Source: GCA-2716945 sp964342835
GTDB lineage: Bacteria; Pseudomonadota; Gammaproteobacteria; GCA-002705445; GCA-002716945
Length of the DNA: 29,410 nucleotides
NCBI GenBank assembly: GCA_964342835.1
Contig: CAYFGJ010000002.1
Span: forward strand, 1 to 29,410
Reading direction: 5' to 3'
In this document: one piece after another, positions 1 through 8,526 of the stretch
How the letters are laid out: each line of letters starts with the position of its first letter
Numbering within the stretch: position 1 is the first letter of the stretch
Notes under the pieces: generated by a model
Database searches by the model: none
The model's input: the letters and a program-made list of their open reading frames with translations, nothing else
Told to the model about the DNA's origin: nothing
Made by a program: the position numbers and the translations under genes

Positions 1-767
1 CAGCAATAAATGTTAATGATTCTGTTACAAAATCAAAGTTTGATAATCTTTATGGTTGCCGAGAATCCTTGGTTGATGGAATTAAGCGTGCAACAGATAC
101 CATGATTGCTGGTAAAGTTGCACTTGTGTGTGGTTATGGTGATGTTGGAAAAGGATCAGCAAAATCATTAAGAGGTTTAGGCGCTAATGTATTAATAACA
201 GAAATTGATCCTATTTGTGCACTACAAGCATCTATGGAAGGCTACAAAGTAGTAAATTTAGAAGATTATGTTGGAGAAATTGATATTTTTGTTACAGCTA
301 CAGGCAATTTAAATGTTATCGGACATGATCATATGAAAAAAATGAAAGATGGTGCAATAGTATGTAATATAGGACATTTTGATAACGAAATTGATGTGGC
401 AAGTCTTAAAAAATATAAATGGGAAAATATTAAACCACAAGTTGATCAAATAATATTTCCTGATGGTAAAAAAATTATTTTATTAGCTGAAGGGCGTCTA
501 ATTAATCTTGGATGTGCTACTGGACACCCAAGTTTTGTAATGTCTTGTTCATTCACTAATCAAGTAATGGCACAGATAGAGTTATGGAAAAATCATAAAA
601 ATTATGAAAACAAAGTCTATGTTCTTCCAAAACACTTAGATGAAAAAGTTGCCATGCTTCATTTAGATAAACTAGGTGTTAAACTTACAAAACTTACCAA
701 CGAACAAGCAAAATATATTAATGTTGATAAAAAGGGTCCATTCAAAAAGGACGACTATAGATATTAG
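1..767 (+). CDS. ahcY: Adenosylhomocysteinase, 5' end outside window
   Basis: Hydrolyses S-adenosylhomocysteine to adenosine and homocysteine in the cytoplasmic activated-methyl cycle. The reading frame is open from base 3, well before the first internal ATG at 69, and the first residues (AINVNDSVTKSKFDNLYG, then CRESLVDGIKR) are the family's signature, so this is the C-terminal 254 residues of a protein usually 430-470 long. The NAD-binding glycine-rich loop GYGDVGKGS follows, and the protein ends in the typical aromatic tail KKDDYRY, so the 3' end is intact. The homocysteine it yields can be methylated to methionine, linking it to metX/metW further along the same strand. The bioA start lies only a few bases beyond the stop. 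Identity is close to certain. Confidence 0.97.
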   Translation, partial: AINVNDSVTKSKFDNLYGCRESLVDGIKRATDTMIAGKVALVCGYGDVGKGSAKSLRGLGANVLITEIDPICALQASMEGYKVVNLEDYVGEIDIFVTATGNLNVIGHDHMKKMKDGAIVCNIGHFDNEIDVASLKKYKWENIKPQVDQIIFPDGKKIILLAEGRLINLGCATGHPSFVMSCSFTNQVMAQIELWKNHKNYENKVYVLPKHLDEKVAMLHLDKLGVKLTKLTNEQAKYINVDKKGPFKKDDYRY

Positions 768-780
768 TAATAAAAAAATT

Positions 781-2121
781 GTGAATAAAATTGTAAAAAG
801 AGACCTCAAGGTACTATGGCATCCTTGTACTCAAATGAAAGATCATGAAAAAATACCCCTTATTCCTATTAAAAAAGGGAAAGGTGTTTGGTTAGAAGAT
901 TTTAATGGAAAAAAATATATTGATGCAATTAGTTCGTGGTGGGTAAATTTATTTGGCCATTCCAACCCATATATTAATTCACAAATAAAAAAACAAATAG
1001 ATAAATTGGAGCATGTTTTATTAGCAGGTTTTACTCATATGCCTGCAATTGAATTATCAGAGCAATTAATAAAATTAATGCCTAAAACTATTACAAAATG
1101 TTTTTTCACAGATAATGGTTCATCAGCAATTGATGCAGCATTAAAAATGAGCTTTCATTATTGGAAAAACAAAGGTTATAAGAATAAAAATAAATTTATA
1201 GCCTTATCAAATAGTTATCATGGTGAAACATTAGGCTCGTTATCAATAAGTAATATAGATTTATATAAAAAAACATATGAAAAAATATTAAAAAAAACCA
1301 TAATAGTACCCTCACCTGATTGTTTTTATAAAAAACCAAATATAACTTACAAGGAACATACTGAAACTATGTTTACACATATGTTAAAAACTATAAAAAA
1401 AAATCATAAATATATTAGCGGTGTTGTGATTGAGCCATTAGTTCAATGTGCGGGCTATATGCGTATGTATGACCCAATTTATTTAACACTTTTATCAGAT
1501 GCCTGCAAAAAATATAATATACATCTTATTACTGATGAAATTGCTGTGGGGTTTGGTAGAACTGGATCAATGTTTGCTTTTGAACAATCAAAAATTATTC
1601 CAGATATAATTTGTTTATCAAAGGGTATAACAGGTGGATATATGACTTTGTCAACAATACTGACAAATGATGAAATTTATAATGCTTTTTATGCAGAGTA
1701 TAATAAATTAAAAGCTTTTTTACATTCACATAGTTATACAGCTAATCCTATAGCTTGTTCTGCTGCTCTAGCATCACTTAAAATTTTTAAAAAAGATAAT
1801 ATTTTACAAAAAAATAAGATTTTATCAAAATATATTTATAAACAATTATCACCCCTGAATAATCATCCCCATGTAGCAGAGGTTAGACAAAAGGGAATGA
1901 TAACTGCAGTAGAAATGATTAAAAATAAATCAAAAAGGGTACCTTTTGATTGGAAAGAAAGAAGAGGAATTCGTGCATATTTATATGGATTAAATAATAA
2001 TGTTTTAATAAGGCCTTTGGGTAATGTTATATATTTCATGCCTCCTTACATAATCAAAAAAAATGAAATCAATTTATCATGTGATGTAATAAAAGGTGCT
2101 GTTGATGAAGCAACTAAATAA
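781..2121 (+). CDS. bioA: Adenosylmethionine-8-amino-7-oxononanoate aminotransferase (DAPA synthase)
   Basis: PLP-dependent class III aminotransferase that converts KAPA to DAPA in biotin synthesis, with S-adenosylmethionine as amino donor. It shows the N-terminal WHPCTQMKDHE block, SSWWVNLFGHSNP, the PLP aspartate in LITDEIAVGFGRTG, and the Schiff-base lysine in LSKGITGGYMTLS (about residue 281). The C-terminal RPLGNVIYFMPPYI is typical of BioA. Start choice: the frame is open upstream into ahcY (GTG 676, ATG 721), but GTG 781 places 12 residues before WHP, as in known BioA proteins, and avoids a long overlap; it is preferred, though no clear Shine-Dalgarno is seen. No other biotin gene is in the window. 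The last 17 bases overlap rsmE. Confidence 0.95.
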   Translation: MNKIVKRDLKVLWHPCTQMKDHEKIPLIPIKKGKGVWLEDFNGKKYIDAISSWWVNLFGHSNPYINSQIKKQIDKLEHVLLAGFTHMPAIELSEQLIKLMPKTITKCFFTDNGSSAIDAALKMSFHYWKNKGYKNKNKFIALSNSYHGETLGSLSISNIDLYKKTYEKILKKTIIVPSPDCFYKKPNITYKEHTETMFTHMLKTIKKNHKYISGVVIEPLVQCAGYMRMYDPIYLTLLSDACKKYNIHLITDEIAVGFGRTGSMFAFEQSKIIPDIICLSKGITGGYMTLSTILTNDEIYNAFYAEYNKLKAFLHSHSYTANPIACSAALASLKIFKKDNILQKNKILSKYIYKQLSPLNNHPHVAEVRQKGMITAVEMIKNKSKRVPFDWKERRGIRAYLYGLNNNVLIRPLGNVIYFMPPYIIKKNEINLSCDVIKGAVDEATK

Positions 2122-2818
2122 ATTACATAGAATTTATTTAGAAACGAAGATAGAGGTTAATAAAAATATACCTATCAATCAAATATTAACTCATAGATTG
2201 AATAAAGTTCTTAGAATTAAAAAAAATGAAAATATTATTTTATTTAATGGTAACGGTGAAGAATACATTTGTGAAGTGATATTAGATAAAAAGAAATATT
2301 TAAAACCAATTACTAGAAATCGAAAAATTAACAAGAATTTACAACAAATCATTTTGGCTCAAAGTATTACTGCTTCAAAAGCAATGGAACTATCAATACA
2401 AAAAGCTGTTGAACTTGGTGTGGAAAGTATAATTCCAATAATTTCTGAACGAAGCCATGAAGGAGATTATCAAAAAAAAATAGATCGTTGGAAACAAATA
2501 ATAGTTCACGCTGTCGAACAATCTGCTGGATTGTTCATTCCAAATATAGACAAAATAATATATTTGGATAGATTTTTAGAAGAACATAAAGAAGTAAAAA
2601 ATTATAAAATATTATATGATCCTCATGGTCGTAAAATGAACAAAACTGATATTAATCATAAAAAATATACTATTCTTATTGGGCCAGAAGGAGGTTTCAC
2701 TGAGAATGAAATAAAAAATTCTATAAAAAAAAACTGGAATATAATAAGTCTTGGAGATAGGATACTTAGAACAGAGACAGCATCAATAGTTGGGCATGCT
2801 CTAATAAAAAGATTTTAA
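2105..2818 (+). CDS. rsmE: 16S rRNA (uracil-1498-N3)-methyltransferase
   Basis: SPOUT-class enzyme that methylates N3 of U1498 in 16S rRNA using SAM. It shows an N-terminal PUA-like part (KLHRIYLETKIEV..., HRLNKVLRIK) followed by the trefoil-knot domain with AVELGVESIIPIISERS, IGPEGGFTENEI and the closing SLGDRILRTETA motif. At 237 residues it is of normal length. ATG 2105 is chosen over an in-frame GTG at 2096 because an AAAAGG ribosome-binding site at 2091-2096 sits 8 bases before it. It overlaps the end of bioA and is one base from gshA, so translation is probably coupled. Genes for rsmE and gshB lie close together in many gammaproteobacteria. Confidence 0.96.
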   Translation: MKQLNKLHRIYLETKIEVNKNIPINQILTHRLNKVLRIKKNENIILFNGNGEEYICEVILDKKKYLKPITRNRKINKNLQQIILAQSITASKAMELSIQKAVELGVESIIPIISERSHEGDYQKKIDRWKQIIVHAVEQSAGLFIPNIDKIIYLDRFLEEHKEVKNYKILYDPHGRKMNKTDINHKKYTILIGPEGGFTENEIKNSIKKNWNIISLGDRILRTETASIVGHALIKRF

Positions 2819-2819
2819 T

Positions 2820-4064
2820 ATGGCTTCAAATCAAAGTAATGTAGAATACCTTAAACCATTCGCAAATGAAGATTTACACTTCAGTATAATTTCTAAACAA
2901 AATCAAATAGAAAAATGGTTTAGGAATCAGTGGGCTAAATATCCTCCTCCATTTTACAGTTCAATTGATATAAGAAATGCAGGGTTTAAGATAGCACCTG
3001 TTGATACAAATCTATTTCCAGCTGGCTTTAATAATTTAGATAAAGAATTAGAATTTTTATATATATCGGCAATTCAACATTTTATGGAAAGAATATCACC
3101 AGAAATTTCTAAAATATTATTAATAACTGAAGATCATACAAGAAACAAATTTTACGAATCTAGTATTGAATCTCTAACATCATTTATTAGAAAATCAGGC
3201 TTTGATATAAAAATAACAAAATTGATTGATTTATCATCAAATTTAAAAGATCTTTCCAAAACAAATGGTTTTTTATCAGTTGATGGATTTATACCAGATA
3301 TTATTGTTTTAAATAATGATCTTTCAGGTGGTATGCCAGAATATCTTAATAATATAAAACAACAAATTATACCTAATAAAAATATTGGATGGAATAATAG
3401 ATCTAAAACTGATCATTGTGAATATTATAGTAATGTAGCTGATAATTTTTCTCGGCTCATTGAAATTGATTCTTGGTTAATAGAGCCTTATTTCCGAAAT
3501 TGTGGCGAAATTGATTTTCAAACAAAACAAGGTGAAGATTGTCTAATATATAATGCAGAGAAACTTTTTCATATTATACAAAAAAAATATGATGAATACG
3601 AAATTAAAGAGAAACCATATATTATGATAAAAGCTGACTCAGGCACCTATGGAATGGGTATCATTCTGATTAATGATATAGACAGTATAAAAAATCTAAA
3701 TAGAAAACAAAGGACTAAAATGTCAAAAATTAAAGGGGGAAATAAACTTAATAAAGTGATTCTACAAGAAGGTATATACTCCTATGAGAAATTCAAACCT
3801 ACTAATCATGTTGCAGAACCAGTAATATATTCATTTGGTCATAATTTGGTAGGAGGATTTTATAGGATGCATGATTTAAAAAATAATTCTGAAAACTTAA
3901 ATTCTCCAGGTATGAGTTTTCATCCAATACCATTCAAAGAAGCTTGTCTAAGTCCAAATCTAGATGAGACTATTTTTTCTGAAACAAATAAATTTTACAT
4001 TTATGGAGTCATAGCTAGGTTAGCAATTCTTACTGCATCTAAAGAAATATATAACACAGAGTGA
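2820..4064 (+). CDS. gshA: Glutamate-cysteine ligase, proteobacterial (TIGR02049-like) type
   Basis: First enzyme of glutathione synthesis, joining glutamate and cysteine with ATP. The 414 residues resemble the GshA form found in Betaproteobacteria, Acidithiobacillus and some sulfur-oxidising gammaproteobacteria, not the E. coli GshA. Recognised blocks are YPPPFYSSIDIRNAGFKIAP near residues 41-60, VDTNLFPAGFNNL (61-73), TEDHTRN near 103, and the glycine-rich KADSGTYGMG (271-280). It starts at an ATG one base after the rsmE stop and is followed three bases later by gshB, so both glutathione genes are together. The type assignment is from memory of the family; a search against TIGR02049 would confirm it. 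Confidence 0.92.
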   Translation: MASNQSNVEYLKPFANEDLHFSIISKQNQIEKWFRNQWAKYPPPFYSSIDIRNAGFKIAPVDTNLFPAGFNNLDKELEFLYISAIQHFMERISPEISKILLITEDHTRNKFYESSIESLTSFIRKSGFDIKITKLIDLSSNLKDLSKTNGFLSVDGFIPDIIVLNNDLSGGMPEYLNNIKQQIIPNKNIGWNNRSKTDHCEYYSNVADNFSRLIEIDSWLIEPYFRNCGEIDFQTKQGEDCLIYNAEKLFHIIQKKYDEYEIKEKPYIMIKADSGTYGMGIILINDIDSIKNLNRKQRTKMSKIKGGNKLNKVILQEGIYSYEKFKPTNHVAEPVIYSFGHNLVGGFYRMHDLKNNSENLNSPGMSFHPIPFKEACLSPNLDETIFSETNKFYIYGVIARLAILTASKEIYNTE

Positions 4065-4067
4065 AAA

Positions 4068-5030
4068 ATGTTAAATTTTGGAATAATAATGGATTCGATA
4101 GAACATATAAATCCAGAAACTGATTCAACATTTTCTATAGCACATTCACTACAAAAGAAAGCAAAGATAATATATATTCATTCAAATACAATATACTTGT
4201 CTCAAAATAGTGTATATGCGAAAACATCTGAATTAAAAGTATATAAAAATAAGAAAAAGTTTTATAAATTAAATAAATCCAAAAAAATAGATTTAAATAA
4301 ATTACATTGTATTCTATTTAGAACAGATCCTCCTGTTGATGAAAATTATATATATACAACTTATTTGTTGGATATAGTTGAAAAAAAAGGAACTTTAGTC
4401 TTAAACTCTCCACAATCATTAAGAGATTTTAATGAGAAAATTATAGGTATGAAATTTAATAAAAATAATCTGCCAACTATAATTAGTCGTAATATTAAGC
4501 AAATAAAAACTTTTGTTAAACAATATAAAAAAGTTGTTGTTAAACCACTAAATATGATGGCCGGAGAAGGTATAAAATTATTAAAGTATACGGATACAAA
4601 TTTGATGGAAAAAATAAATGAAATTATTGAAAATGAAGTAAAGTTTGTTATAGTTCAAAAATTCCTGGATGTATCAAAAAAAGGAGATAAAAGAATCATT
4701 GTTTATAATGGAAACATATGTAAAAAAATAATTACTAGATATCCTCCTAAAGATGATTTTCGTGCAAATTTAAGATATGGTGGCAAATTTAAAATATCGA
4801 CTCTCCCAAAAAAATATATAACTCATTTAGATGAAATTGCTGCTTATCTCAAAGCCCATAGAATATTCTTAGCTGGTATTGATATGATAGGTAACTGCAT
4901 CACTGAAATAAATATTACATCTCCTACAGGAATTCAGCAAATAGACAATAATACTAAACTAAATTTATCGGATGATATTTGTAAAGAACTTTTAGAATTA
5001 ACCAAATCATATCATGATAATAAAAAATAA
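4068..5030 (+). CDS. gshB: Glutathione synthetase
   Basis: ATP-grasp enzyme that adds glycine to gamma-glutamylcysteine. At 320 residues it has the standard length and aligns by eye with E. coli GshB throughout: FGIIMDSIEHINPETDSTF at the N-terminus, LFRTDPPVDENYIYTTYLLD, the LVLNSPQSLRDFNEK segment, KPLNMMAGEGI in the ATP-grasp core (E. coli has KPLDGMGG here), VQKFL...KGDKRIIV, and the metal-binding AGIDMIGNCITEINITSPTG. Its 3' end overlaps ruvX by 17 bases in another frame. With gshA just upstream, the two-step glutathione pathway is complete here. Confidence 0.97.
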   Translation: MLNFGIIMDSIEHINPETDSTFSIAHSLQKKAKIIYIHSNTIYLSQNSVYAKTSELKVYKNKKKFYKLNKSKKIDLNKLHCILFRTDPPVDENYIYTTYLLDIVEKKGTLVLNSPQSLRDFNEKIIGMKFNKNNLPTIISRNIKQIKTFVKQYKKVVVKPLNMMAGEGIKLLKYTDTNLMEKINEIIENEVKFVIVQKFLDVSKKGDKRIIVYNGNICKKIITRYPPKDDFRANLRYGGKFKISTLPKKYITHLDEIAAYLKAHRIFLAGIDMIGNCITEINITSPTGIQQIDNNTKLNLSDDICKELLELTKSYHDNKK

Positions 5031-5466
5031 TAATTTAAATCAAACTCATGTCTATTTAGGCATAGATTTTGGAATAAAAAAAATAGGGTTTGCTATTGGA
5101 CAATTAATAACTAAACAAGCCTCCCCCTTATCTATCATCATAAATAAAAATAATAAAATAGATTGGAAGGAAATTGATAAAATTATAAAAACATGGGATA
5201 TCAGAGTTATTATATTAGGTTATCCATATTCGAATAAAATAAATAAACTAAACAAGAATCTTGAAATTTTTTACTCTCAGTTAAAGGTAAAATATGCATC
5301 TAAAATAAAAATTATTAAATTTTCTGAAATACTGTCTACAGAGAGTTCAAAAGAAACTTATAAAGAGTTAAGAAAAGACAAGATTAGGAAGAAAAAAGCT
5401 AAATTAGATGATATATCTGCATCAATAATCTTGCAAAGCTGGTTCAATGAAAATATGATTAATTGA
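5014..5466 (+). CDS. ruvX: YqgF/RuvX family nuclease, putative Holliday-junction resolvase or pre-16S rRNA processing enzyme
   Basis: RNase H-fold nuclease implicated in pre-16S rRNA 5' maturation in E. coli and proposed earlier as a Holliday-junction resolvase. The 150 residues show YLGIDFGIKKIGFAIGQ (first catalytic Asp), VIILGYPY, a second acidic site in KFSEILST, and the C-terminal KLDDISASIILQSWF carrying the third acidic residue. The family usually reads DERLST at the second site; here the Glu is kept but the flanking Asp and Arg are Ser and Ile, a mild divergence. It sits between gshB and pyrB, the place it has in many gammaproteobacteria, although the usual yqgE and pyrR neighbours are missing. 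Confidence 0.92.
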   Translation: MIIKNNNLNQTHVYLGIDFGIKKIGFAIGQLITKQASPLSIIINKNNKIDWKEIDKIIKTWDIRVIILGYPYSNKINKLNKNLEIFYSQLKVKYASKIKIIKFSEILSTESSKETYKELRKDKIRKKKAKLDDISASIILQSWFNENMIN

Positions 5467-5470
5467 AGTT

Positions 5471-6421
5471 ATGGAAATTGACTATAATATCCAATTTGAT
5501 TCACAGAACAAGTTAAAACATTTTCTTAACATTGAGTTATTATCAGAAAATCATATAAATCAAATACTAAATTTAGCTGAAAAATATGAAAAAAATGAAG
5601 GAAAAAAATTTAATGACTTAGATGGAAATACAATTGCCAGTTTATTTTTTGAACCTAGTACAAGAACAAAAACAACTTTTGAATTAGCTGCCAAACGTTT
5701 ATCAGCAGATTTTATAAATATTGATATAGCAAACTCTTCAACTTTAAAAGGAGAATCAATAAAAGATATGATAAAAACGTTAGAAGCAATGAGTTGTGAT
5801 ATGTTTATAGTACGACACTCAGTTTCGGGTACAGCTCATTACATAGCAAGCGAAGTAGATAAAAATATTTCTGTAATAAATGCGGGAGATGGTTCGCATG
5901 CACATCCAACACAAGCAATGTTAGATATGTATACAATAAGGAAACATAAGAAGTCATTTAAAAATCTAAAAATCTCTATTGTTGGAGATATACTTCATTC
6001 AAGAGTTGCTAAATCAGTTATAACTTCTCTCAAAATATTGGGAGTAAATACAATCAATATAGTTGGTCCAAAAAATTTGGTACCTGAAAATTATAAAAAT
6101 TTGGGTGTTAATTATATAGAAAAGTTAGAAGATGGTATAAACGGTGTAGATGTAATTATTATGTTGAGATTACAAATAGAAAGAATGCATGAAGCATTAA
6201 TATCCACTGATGATTATTTTAAAGATTATGGATTAACGCAAAAAAAATTATCCAACGCAAAAGATGATGTTATAGTAATGCATCCAGGTCCAATCAACAG
6301 AGGAATTGAAATAGATTCAGATGTTGCTGATGGTAAAAATTCTGTAATTTTAGATCAAGTTTCATCAGGGATTTCCATTAGAATGGCAATACTATCATTA
6401 ATTTTGAATAACCGTACATAA
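5471..6421 (+). CDS. pyrB: Aspartate carbamoyltransferase catalytic subunit
   Basis: Condenses aspartate and carbamoyl phosphate in the second step of pyrimidine synthesis. It shows the carbamoyl-phosphate loop FEPSTRTKTTFE (about residues 60-71), TLKGES, HPTQAMLD (145-152), the aspartate-binding MLRLQIERM region, and HPGPINRGIEID near the end. Length is 316, normal for the catalytic chain. It starts 4 bases after ruvX. No pyrR, pyrI or dihydroorotase-like pyrC follows, unlike in many relatives, so the ruvX-pyrB junction looks trimmed; no attenuator or long leader precedes it. Confidence 0.97.
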   Translation: MEIDYNIQFDSQNKLKHFLNIELLSENHINQILNLAEKYEKNEGKKFNDLDGNTIASLFFEPSTRTKTTFELAAKRLSADFINIDIANSSTLKGESIKDMIKTLEAMSCDMFIVRHSVSGTAHYIASEVDKNISVINAGDGSHAHPTQAMLDMYTIRKHKKSFKNLKISIVGDILHSRVAKSVITSLKILGVNTINIVGPKNLVPENYKNLGVNYIEKLEDGINGVDVIIMLRLQIERMHEALISTDDYFKDYGLTQKKLSNAKDDVIVMHPGPINRGIEIDSDVADGKNSVILDQVSSGISIRMAILSLILNNRT

Positions 6422-6430
6422 TTTTAATGT

Positions 6431-7096
6431 ATGAATTCCTTTACAAGTAATTACCTAAATTTATTTGAAGAAATTAATAAATATTCAAAAAATAAACCAA
6501 AAGTAATTGTCGTTACTAAATCACAAAATAACAATAACATATTACAAATTATTAATGCTGGTCATAAGGAGTTTGGCGAAAATTATGTGGATGAAGCATT
6601 AAAAAAAATTAATTATTTATCAAAATATAATTTAGAATGGCATTTTATTGGTAGATTGCAATCTAATAAAATAAAAAAGATTTGTCAAAATTTTCATTGG
6701 ATACAAACATTATCTGATGAAAAGCATGCAAATATTATTAACGATGAATGCAGAAAAATTAATAAAAAGATTAATATCTGCATACAAATTAATATAGATA
6801 AGGAAGAAACTAAATCAGGTATATATATTGATGATTTAGAAAATTTTATAGATACTATTAAGAATTTAAAAAATCTAAATGTACGTGGACTAATGGCATT
6901 ACCTTCTAAAAGCAATACTTTGAAACAAATGTCGAATTCATATAGTATACTGAGATTAGCATTTGATATGTACAGCAATAAAGTAAATACTTTTGATACA
7001 TTATCATTAGGTATGAGTAATGATTTTAAAATAGCTCTAGAGCATGGTTCGAACATGTTAAGAATAGGACAATATATATTTGGTGAAAGAAGCTGA
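6431..7096 (+). CDS. yggS: YggS/PROSC family PLP homeostasis protein
   Basis: Non-catalytic PLP-binding TIM-barrel protein that buffers pyridoxal phosphate and affects amino- and keto-acid balance. The PLP lysine lies in KVIVVTKSQ (Lys30), followed by the family blocks GHKEFGENYVDEALKK, WHFIGRLQSNKIK, QINIDKEETKSG, VRGLMALPS and the phosphate-binding LSLGMSNDFKIALEHGSNMLRIG region. Length 221 is normal. It is followed after one base by proC, the classic pairing that continues with yggT. Confidence 0.96.
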   Translation: MNSFTSNYLNLFEEINKYSKNKPKVIVVTKSQNNNNILQIINAGHKEFGENYVDEALKKINYLSKYNLEWHFIGRLQSNKIKKICQNFHWIQTLSDEKHANIINDECRKINKKINICIQINIDKEETKSGIYIDDLENFIDTIKNLKNLNVRGLMALPSKSNTLKQMSNSYSILRLAFDMYSNKVNTFDTLSLGMSNDFKIALEHGSNMLRIGQYIFGERS

Positions 7097-7097
7097 T

Positions 7098-7964
7098 ATG
7101 ACAAATTATAATTTAAATAATATGACTTTAATCATTGGAGCTGGCAGTCTTGGATCAGCTTTAGTATCTGGTAGAGAAATATATGGTGAAGCTGATGACT
7201 TTGATACAGGTAAAAATTATATATCTATATATGATATAGATAAAAAGAAAAAAAAATTATTTAAGAACAATCCAGATGTAAAATTTATAAAAAATTTATC
7301 CGATGCCGTAAAAGGTTCTAAAATAATAATATTAACAGTTAAACCTAAAGATTATAAAGTTGTTTGTAAAAGTATAAAAAATGATATAAAAAAAAGTACT
7401 ATAATAATAAGTTTAATGGCTGGAATAAAAATTAGTGATCTAAGGAAAGAACTTTTTAATGATACTAAAATTGTCAGGGTAATGACACATATCGGAATAG
7501 AAATGAATTCCGGTACTGCTTTTATATATGCAAATAATAAGATTAACAACAGTGATAAGAAAAAAATAGATAGTTTTTTTGGGCTTTTATGTATTCTTGG
7601 TAAAGTACATTGGCTTAAATCAGAAAATAATTTTGATAAATATACTGCATTAATAGGAAGTGGGCCTGCATATGTTATGTATTTTGGTGAATGTTTAGTA
7701 AAAGTATTCAAAAAATTTGGTTTATCTAATGGAGAAGCAAATCTTCATGCAGCATTATTATTGGAATCTTCTGCAAGCCTAGCTAAAATGTATGATTCTA
7801 ATATCTTCTTTAATTATATAAAAAATAGAGTGGCGTCAAAGGGTGGAACAACCGAACAAGCATTAAAAGTATTACAATCATCAAATTTTGAGAAGATATT
7901 AGAAAAAGCTATTCGCCAAGCATATTCAAAATCAAGAAATATGTTAAATAAGAAAAATGGATAA
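7098..7964 (+). CDS. proC: Pyrroline-5-carboxylate reductase
   Basis: Last step of proline synthesis, reducing pyrroline-5-carboxylate with NAD(P)H. It shows an N-terminal Rossmann loop LIIGAGSLGSALVSG, TVKPKDYK, and the C-terminal dimerisation signature with GSGPAYVMYF and SKGGTTEQAL. Length is 288 from ATG 7098, chosen over in-frame TTG 7080 and ATG 7122 because the purine-rich GAAAGAAG precedes it at a good distance and it starts one base after the yggS stop. Oddity: the family's RVMPNTPA block (RCMTNTPV in humans) reads RVMTHIGI here, so the otherwise near-invariant Asn-Thr-Pro is missing. The last 8 bases overlap yggT. Confidence 0.92.
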   Translation: MTNYNLNNMTLIIGAGSLGSALVSGREIYGEADDFDTGKNYISIYDIDKKKKKLFKNNPDVKFIKNLSDAVKGSKIIILTVKPKDYKVVCKSIKNDIKKSTIIISLMAGIKISDLRKELFNDTKIVRVMTHIGIEMNSGTAFIYANNKINNSDKKKIDSFFGLLCILGKVHWLKSENNFDKYTALIGSGPAYVMYFGECLVKVFKKFGLSNGEANLHAALLLESSASLAKMYDSNIFFNYIKNRVASKGGTTEQALKVLQSSNFEKILEKAIRQAYSKSRNMLNKKNG

Positions 7965-8526
7965 TTATTATACAAACCCTATTATTTTTATAATGACAAT
8001 GATTGTTAGTTTCTTTCAATTTATCTTAATTATGAGATTTCTTTTTGAAATTAATAAAGTAAATTTTTATAATCCTATATGTCAATTTGTTGTAAAAATC
8101 ACAAATCCTATATTAAACCCTTTCAGAGTATTGCCTTTAAATATTGGACAAATTGATCTATTTATTATAATAATCATTGTTCTCATAACAGCGCTTAAAA
8201 TATATATACCCTACTCGTTCTCATCATTTGATTTTGGTTTAAATACATTAATAATAGTTTCGTTTGGAAAATTTATTCAAGATGTTCTCAATATCTATTG
8301 GTTTCTAATAATAATAAGTGCTATTGGTAGCTGGTTTCATGTATTTAATAATCATCCTATGTTTATAGTAATCGATGAATTATGTTCGCCATTATATAAC
8401 GTAGTCAGAAATTATTTACCTCCATTATCTGGTCTAGATTTTTCACCGATTATTATATTAGTTATGTTAAAGTTAACTGAAATGATTATAATTCCACCAA
8501 TATTTAATCTAGCTCAAAATTTATAA
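7957..8526 (+). CDS. yggT: YggT family integral membrane protein
   Basis: Hydrophobic inner-membrane protein of 189 residues with two tandem YGGT repeats, each with two predicted membrane helices. The repeats can be seen as FYNPICQFVVKITNPILNPF in the first half and MFIVIDELCSPLYNVVRNYLPP in the second. Molecular function is not settled; relatives are linked to osmotic or cation stress and to placing division or photosystem components. It overlaps proC by 8 bases and touches metX with no gap, so it is part of the same transcript. Assignment rests on the repeats, the hydrophobic profile and the yggS-proC-yggT order. Confidence 0.9.
   Translation: MDNYYTNPIIFIMTMIVSFFQFILIMRFLFEINKVNFYNPICQFVVKITNPILNPFRVLPLNIGQIDLFIIIIIVLITALKIYIPYSFSSFDFGLNTLIIVSFGKFIQDVLNIYWFLIIISAIGSWFHVFNNHPMFIVIDELCSPLYNVVRNYLPPLSGLDFSPIIILVMLKLTEMIIIPPIFNLAQNL

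Noticed and set aside
6694..7104. Long minus-strand open frame of 136 codons
   Set aside because: It lies wholly opposite yggS, whose motifs and PLP lysine are clear; no motif in the reverse translation.
7352..7711. Minus-strand open frame of 119 codons
   Set aside because: Antisense shadow of proC; its hydrophobic, serine- and isoleucine-rich look follows from reading AT-rich sequence backwards.
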